A DNA stretch of 24,529 bases, taken from the IMG/VR virus record IMGVR_UViG_3300034375_003846, positions 1-24,529 of that record; one strand, written 5' to 3'. Source of the stretch: a virus. A program made the translations under genes and the position numbers. Below, piece after piece: positions 21,976 to 24,529 of the stretch. How positions within the stretch are numbered: position 1 is the stretch's first letter; every line of letters begins with the position of its first letter. The notes below the pieces were generated by a model that saw only the letters and a program-made list of their open reading frames with translations, did not search any database and was not told the origin of the DNA.

Positions 21976-21998
21976 ATATTCCTCCTATGAATGAAGAG

Positions 21999-22541
21999 TT
22001 ATTTAGACATAGAGGTTGGGGCCCAAGATCGAGAAGGTGCTTTTCGCCCTTTCTGATCCTGTTTGGGCGTGATGAATGTATTCGTTTCGTAGTTCCAGAT
22101 CCACTCTTCGACTGGTTCGGATTCAAACGGAACACCCAAAGTGTTCGAGGCCCTCGAAAAATCAGGATGATCATGGGACAGATCACTGCTCCAACGGAAC
22201 CATAGCAAGGTAAAGATATTCGGCATTAATTCCTTGCGCTGGCGAACAGAGACTAACCAGAACTTGTCCGGGTCAACGCGGTAGAACTCTTCCCACCCCG
22301 CCCTGTCCTTAATCTTCGACCAGTCCACGTCACGGTTGGGAACGAACATGACAGCAAACGGTGATTGATCATCGTTTCTGAGCAAACGAATACCAAGCTC
22401 AGAGAACTCATCGTAATATTCCAATCGCCGCGACTCCGCGTCGGTCGGAGGTGAACTAAACCCCTTCGTGAATGCACGATCCCTGAAGTCTACTTCAAAC
22501 GCCTCTATCTTTTTGTAATCGCCGCCGAACAGATCCGACAC
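21999..22541 (-). CDS. Hypothetical phage protein
   Basis: This is a 180-residue protein I do not recognise. It contains FGGDYKKIEAFEVDF, a FAVMFVPNRDVDW segment, and a Trp-rich part (LWFRWSSD, EEWIWNYETN). The C-terminus is basic and Ser/Pro-rich. The frame extends upstream to an ATG at 22589, but I choose GTG at 22541: AGGAGG lies 7 nt before it and it starts 3 nt after the stop of the 39-residue gene, whereas the longer form would overlap that gene in another frame. The stop overlaps a CTAAATA box. Confidence 0.65.
   Translation of the reverse strand: MSDLFGGDYKKIEAFEVDFRDRAFTKGFSSPPTDAESRRLEYYDEFSELGIRLLRNDDQSPFAVMFVPNRDVDWSKIKDRAGWEEFYRVDPDKFWLVSVRQRKELMPNIFTLLWFRWSSDLSHDHPDFSRASNTLGVPFESEPVEEWIWNYETNTFITPKQDQKGRKAPSRSWAPTSMSK
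22000..22006 (-). promoter_or_regulatory. CTAAATA late-promoter-like box
   Basis: The minus strand reads GTCTAAATAACTC, overlapping the end of the upstream gene and ending 24 nt before the ATG at 21975. Confidence 0.4.
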
Positions 22542-22543
22542 TA

Positions 22544-22663
22544 CTATGCCTCCTCGAACAACTCGACGATACTCTCGCACTCCAGCCAATGTGCCACGAA
22601 CTCATTGACATACTCTTGGCTCGCGCCAGCAAGCCGCTCCAAATGAAAATCCAAATCGTCCAT
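22544..22663 (-). CDS. 39-residue acidic small protein
   Basis: The frame reads MDDLDFHLERLAGASQEY, then VNEFVAHWLECESIVELFEEA and stop TAG. GGAG lies 6-9 nt before tandem ATG codons at 22666 and 22663. The protein is a single acidic amphipathic helix with one Trp and one Cys. Its stop region supplies the AGGAGG of the next gene. It is the first gene after the terminator of the AAA+ gene. Support comes from the ribosome binding site and tight spacing only. Confidence 0.5.
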   Translation of the reverse strand: MDDLDFHLERLAGASQEYVNEFVAHWLECESIVELFEEA

Positions 22664-22692
22664 CATATTCTCCGAGGGTTTGATGTAGGAAA

Positions 22693-22732
22693 CCCTGCCC
22701 CGTAAGGGAACCCAAAACCTTACGGGGCAGGG
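22693..22732 (-). terminator. Long-stem terminator after the AAA+ ATPase gene
   Basis: CCCTGCCCCGTAAGG pairs over 15 bp without mismatch with CCTTACGGGGCAGGG around a ten-base loop. On the minus strand it is followed by GTTTCC, a short T-run. The stem is strong enough for termination or for 3' end protection of the message. Confidence 0.78.
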
Positions 22733-22762
22733 GAGCCTGCGCGACGAGCGCGCGGCTCGTGA

Positions 22763-23995
22763 TTAGAACGGCACCTCGCTCGACTCGCCATCGGCAGCGT
22801 CGGGAGCCGCGGACTCGAAGATCGGCTCGTCTCCGACGACCTTGTCATAGAGGTCAAGGAAGGCCTCCTTGGTCTCGCCGTCGAAGCGATTGAGCGACAA
22901 CTCGACAGCCTTGCGCTTGTCGCCGAAGATGGCGAAAGCCTGGGCGATCTTCTCAAGCCGTCGAGTGGCGATCAACTCATCAACCGCACCTTCAGCGAAG
23001 GACGCGCGAGTGATGCCAGCCCAAGTCACAAGCTGCTTCGCCCACTCCTTGTCGGCAACTCCGAGCTTGCCGAGCGTCCCAGCGATGATCTTGGTCTCGA
23101 CCACGGGAGCAGGGTAGTCCCACTCGAACGTGATCGCGAACCGCTCAAGGAACGCATCGTTCAGGACGTTGGTTCCAACGTAGCGACCATCGTCGGACCC
23201 CTTGCCCTTCGTATTCGCCGTCGCGACGATCGTGAAGCCATCAGCAGGAGTGATGATCTCGTTGATCTTCTTGAGAAGAACAGGCTTGCCTTCGAGGACA
23301 GGCTGGAGGCACATGATCCGATTAGACGCAAGGTCAATCTCGTCGAGGAGCAGGATCGCTCCGCGTCGCATGGCCTCGACCACGGGACCATCGAACCATC
23401 GCGTCTCGCCATCGACGAGGCGGAAGCCACCGAGGAGGTCATCCTCGTCAGTCTCGACGGTCACATTGACGCGAAACAACTCGCGACCCGAGCGAGCCGC
23501 AGCCTGCTCGACAGCGAACGTCTTGCCGTTGCCGGACATTCCGGTGATGAAGGCGGGATAGAAGAAGCCAGAATCGAAGACCTGCTTCAGATCGGAGAAG
23601 TGTCCGAACGGAACGAAGTTGTCCGACTTGGAAGGAACAGCCGAGTAGGACACCGAACTGACCTTCATGATCGGAGCAACAACAGGCTCGACCGCAGCGG
23701 GAGCCGCGACCGGAGCAGGAGCCGCAACGGGCTTCGGAGCAGGAGCGCGCTTGGGTGCGCGCTTCGGAGCAGGTGCAGCAGCCGCAACCGCACCGCCGAT
23801 CGCGGGAAGAAGAAACTTGCCGCGACCAGCGCGATGCTCGACCGCGTTGATCAACCACCAAGGACGAGTGCCGTCGCCGATGATGGAGTCAATCTCAGCG
23901 TAGCCGACGACCGAGCCAGCGGGAAAGCCAGCCGCGTCAGCCGCGCGCAGGAATGCGTCCTGCTTGGGCTTGCCGGAGTAGGGTGCCTGTGCCAT
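22763..23995 (-). CDS. CobS/MoxR-type AAA+ ATPase
   Basis: This is a 410-residue AAA+ protein. Residues 1-65 form a small N-terminal domain, 68-108 an Ala/Pro/Lys linker, and about 125-330 the ATPase. Walker A is GMSGNGKT at 152-159, Walker B is AILLLDEID at 213-221, the sensor-1 segment is ATANTKG near 258-264, and FLERF follows with the arginine-finger type residue. Proteins like this are annotated as CobS in many T4-like phages of aquatic bacteria; their true role is unknown, since no CobN or CobT partner is seen. MoxR-type remodelling with an unlinked partner is the alternative. The gene has its own promoter and terminator. Codons strongly favour G or C in third position, unlike the genes to its left. 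ATG at 23995 has GAGG upstream. Confidence 0.9.
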   Translation of the reverse strand: MAQAPYSGKPKQDAFLRAADAAGFPAGSVVGYAEIDSIIGDGTRPWWLINAVEHRAGRGKFLLPAIGGAVAAAAPAPKRAPKRAPAPKPVAAPAPVAAPAAVEPVVAPIMKVSSVSYSAVPSKSDNFVPFGHFSDLKQVFDSGFFYPAFITGMSGNGKTFAVEQAAARSGRELFRVNVTVETDEDDLLGGFRLVDGETRWFDGPVVEAMRRGAILLLDEIDLASNRIMCLQPVLEGKPVLLKKINEIITPADGFTIVATANTKGKGSDDGRYVGTNVLNDAFLERFAITFEWDYPAPVVETKIIAGTLGKLGVADKEWAKQLVTWAGITRASFAEGAVDELIATRRLEKIAQAFAIFGDKRKAVELSLNRFDGETKEAFLDLYDKVVGDEPIFESAAPDAADGESSEVPF

Positions 23996-24028
23996 GATAA
24001 AAATACCTCACTTTGGGTTTTTGGGTTC

Positions 24029-24047
24029 GCTCGCAACTCTCGCGAGC
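24029..24047 (-). promoter_or_regulatory. 5' leader hairpin of the AAA+ gene
   Basis: GCTCGC pairs with GCGAGC around a seven-base loop. The hairpin begins within about 2 nt of the start expected from the upstream promoter, so it would cap the 5' end of the mRNA and could slow its decay. Confidence 0.45.
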
Positions 24048-24054
24048 TTTAGAA

Positions 24055-24082
24055 AATATAAGCGCAGAGGAGTGAGTGTCAA
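24055..24082 (-). promoter_or_regulatory. Sigma70-type promoter of the AAA+ gene
   Basis: On the minus strand TTGACA (6 of 6) at 24077-24082 is followed after 16 bp by TATATT (5 of 6) at 24055-24060. The layout is the same as for the clamp promoter. It gives a leader of about 53 nt before the ATG at 23995. Confidence 0.85.
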
Positions 24083-24103
24083 CTATCCCTGCGGGGGAAA
24101 AAG

Positions 24104-24118
24104 ATGACTCGCGGTCAC
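24104..24118. repeat. 15-bp inverted repeat, left copy
   Basis: ATGACTCGCGGTCAC here is the exact reverse complement of 24392-24406. Both copies are preceded in their own orientation by an A-rich run. The pair encloses the small basic gene at 24115-24303 and its promoter. Confidence 0.85.
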
Positions 24119-24303
24119 TTTCGGACGGCGCGCTCTGCCTTGACCGCAGCCCGGAGCGCCATTTCCCGACCGCGACACTTGGTCGAGCCGACGCGGACGC
24201 CGGTGGTCAGAGAAGCAAAACCGTTCGCCTTGCGGGTTTTCCCTCGGGTGATCTTTCCCCCACGGGAAAGGAACTCGGCAACGGTCTCTCTGGAATCGGT
24301 CAT
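24115..24303 (-). CDS. Small basic protein, unknown function
   Basis: This is a 62-residue basic protein (about 15 Arg and Lys). It reads TVAEFLSRGGKITRGKTRK, a pattern of helix plus FL-x-R/K-GGK-I/V-T found in many short phage and bacterial proteins without known function, then a segment with KCRGREMALRAAVKAERAVRK. ATG at 24303 has GAGGTG 8 nt upstream and is preferred over the in-frame ATG at 24360, which lacks a site. Small basic early proteins often bind nucleic acid or host enzymes, but that is inference. A weak promoter lies 30 nt upstream. Confidence 0.6.
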   Translation of the reverse strand: MTDSRETVAEFLSRGGKITRGKTRKANGFASLTTGVRVGSTKCRGREMALRAAVKAERAVRK

Positions 24304-24332
24304 GCGATACACCTCTTTTTTGTTACTGCGTA

Positions 24333-24360
24333 AAGGTAGCAACCTGAGGTCGGAAGTCAA
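24333..24360 (-). promoter_or_regulatory. Weaker sigma70-type promoter of the small basic gene
   Basis: On the minus strand TTGACT (5 of 6) is followed after 16 bp by TACCTT, which keeps the key T, A and final T. The spacing equals that of the other two promoters. The leader would be about 23 nt. Confidence 0.5.
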
Positions 24361-24391
24361 TGGGTTTCCCCTCGGGGAATGTCGATTTTTC

Positions 24392-24406
24392 GTGACCGCG
24401 AGTCAT
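24392..24406. repeat. 15-bp inverted repeat, right copy
   Basis: GTGACCGCGAGTCAT is the exact reverse complement of 24104-24118, 273 bp away. Confidence 0.85.
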
Positions 24407-24415
24407 TTTTTGACT

Positions 24416-24478
24416 ACCGAAAACCCGAGCAAAATCAAGCACTTACGGCAGATGCCGAAAAGGGTAATAAAATCAAGG
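24416..24478 (-). repeat. Two imperfect direct repeats CTTGATTTT...TTTTCGG
   Basis: On the minus strand CTTGATTTT, six or seven variable bases and TTTTCGG occur at 24478-24455 and again at 24440-24416. The starts are 38 bp apart. Conserved ends with a variable centre suggest paired protein-binding sites. Confidence 0.6.
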
Positions 24479-24529
24479 GGTTGCGGCGGCCCCCGACGCG
24501 AGCCGACCGCGAGCCGTCTTGCGCGGCTC

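Larger units (their letters stand above)
24361..24529. other. Right-end stretch without a supported gene
   Basis: No convincing gene is seen here. The region alternates GC-rich and AT-rich pieces and holds the palindrome TTCCCCTCGGGGAA (24366-24379), the right copy of a 15-bp inverted repeat, and two imperfect direct repeats. A minus-strand frame stays open from the right edge to a TAA at 24323-24325 (68 codons) but its product looks unlike a protein, so a gene end is not claimed. Confidence 0.6.

Noticed and set aside
22733-22765. GC-rich imperfect hairpin at the end of the AAA+ gene
   Set aside because: Pairing is broken and overlaps the coding end; the perfect stem just downstream explains termination better.
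23600-24052. 150-codon plus-strand frame, Arg/Ser-rich
   Set aside because: Antisense to the Ala/Pro linker of the AAA+ protein and crossing its promoter region; GC-rich sequence yields long open frames by chance.
24323-24529. Minus-strand frame open from the right edge for 68 codons
   Set aside because: It crosses direct and inverted repeats and changes composition abruptly; the translated product has no protein-like regularity. A gene end cannot be excluded but is not supported.

Overview
The window is part of the genome of a tailed phage of the T4 superfamily. All genes I can support lie on the minus strand, so transcription runs from the right edge to the left. The diagnostic genes form a T4-type replisome block: sliding clamp (gp45), both clamp-loader subunits (gp44, gp62), the translational repressor RegA, family B DNA polymerase (gp43), the RecA-like UvsX and the DnaB-like helicase gp41. 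The small gp62 type, the 344-residue UvsX and several accessory families (DUF6267-like, DUF5872/DUF6321-like, CobS-like AAA+, the conserved protein between uvsX and 41) resemble marine and environmental T4-like phages more than coliphage T4. No host can be named. Two near-consensus sigma70-type promoters fit a bacterial host.

Layout in transcription order. Positions 24529-22680 are GC-rich: a regulatory right end with repeats, a small basic protein, and a CobS/MoxR-type AAA+ ATPase with its own promoter and terminator. Positions 22663-21690 hold three small unknown genes closed by a terminator. Positions 21671-19966 hold a glycosyltransferase-like protein, a nucleotidyltransferase-like protein without the usual HxGH motif, and a DUF3310-like protein. 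A strong promoter at 19956-19983 then opens the replication block: 45, 44, a small unknown, a DUF262+HNH nuclease, a deoxyribosyltransferase-like protein, 62, a GIY-YIG homing endonuclease, regA, two unknowns, dUTPase, a T7-lysozyme-like endolysin, a small unknown, 43, glutaredoxin, uvsX, an unknown, 41. A holin-like gene and a UUCG-loop terminator (6824-6853) close this block.

Positions 6776-1 look like a late unit: two proteins with a possible PD-(D/E)XK core, a membrane/coiled-coil protein, an AT-rich gene for a large exported lyase-like protein, a basic DUF5872/DUF6321-like protein, and a protein with the nucleotidyltransferase (ligase) motif set that runs off the left edge.

A motif CTAAATA (once CATAAATA) sits at six gene junctions, mostly 19-26 nt before the next start codon, and resembles the T4 late promoter TATAAATA. 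At regA it directly abuts a hairpin that buries the ribosome binding site, an arrangement like the early/late switch known for T4 I-TevI. The points most worth following are this regA switch, the DUF262-HNH nuclease placed between the clamp-loader genes, the exported lyase-like protein, and the repeats at the right end.
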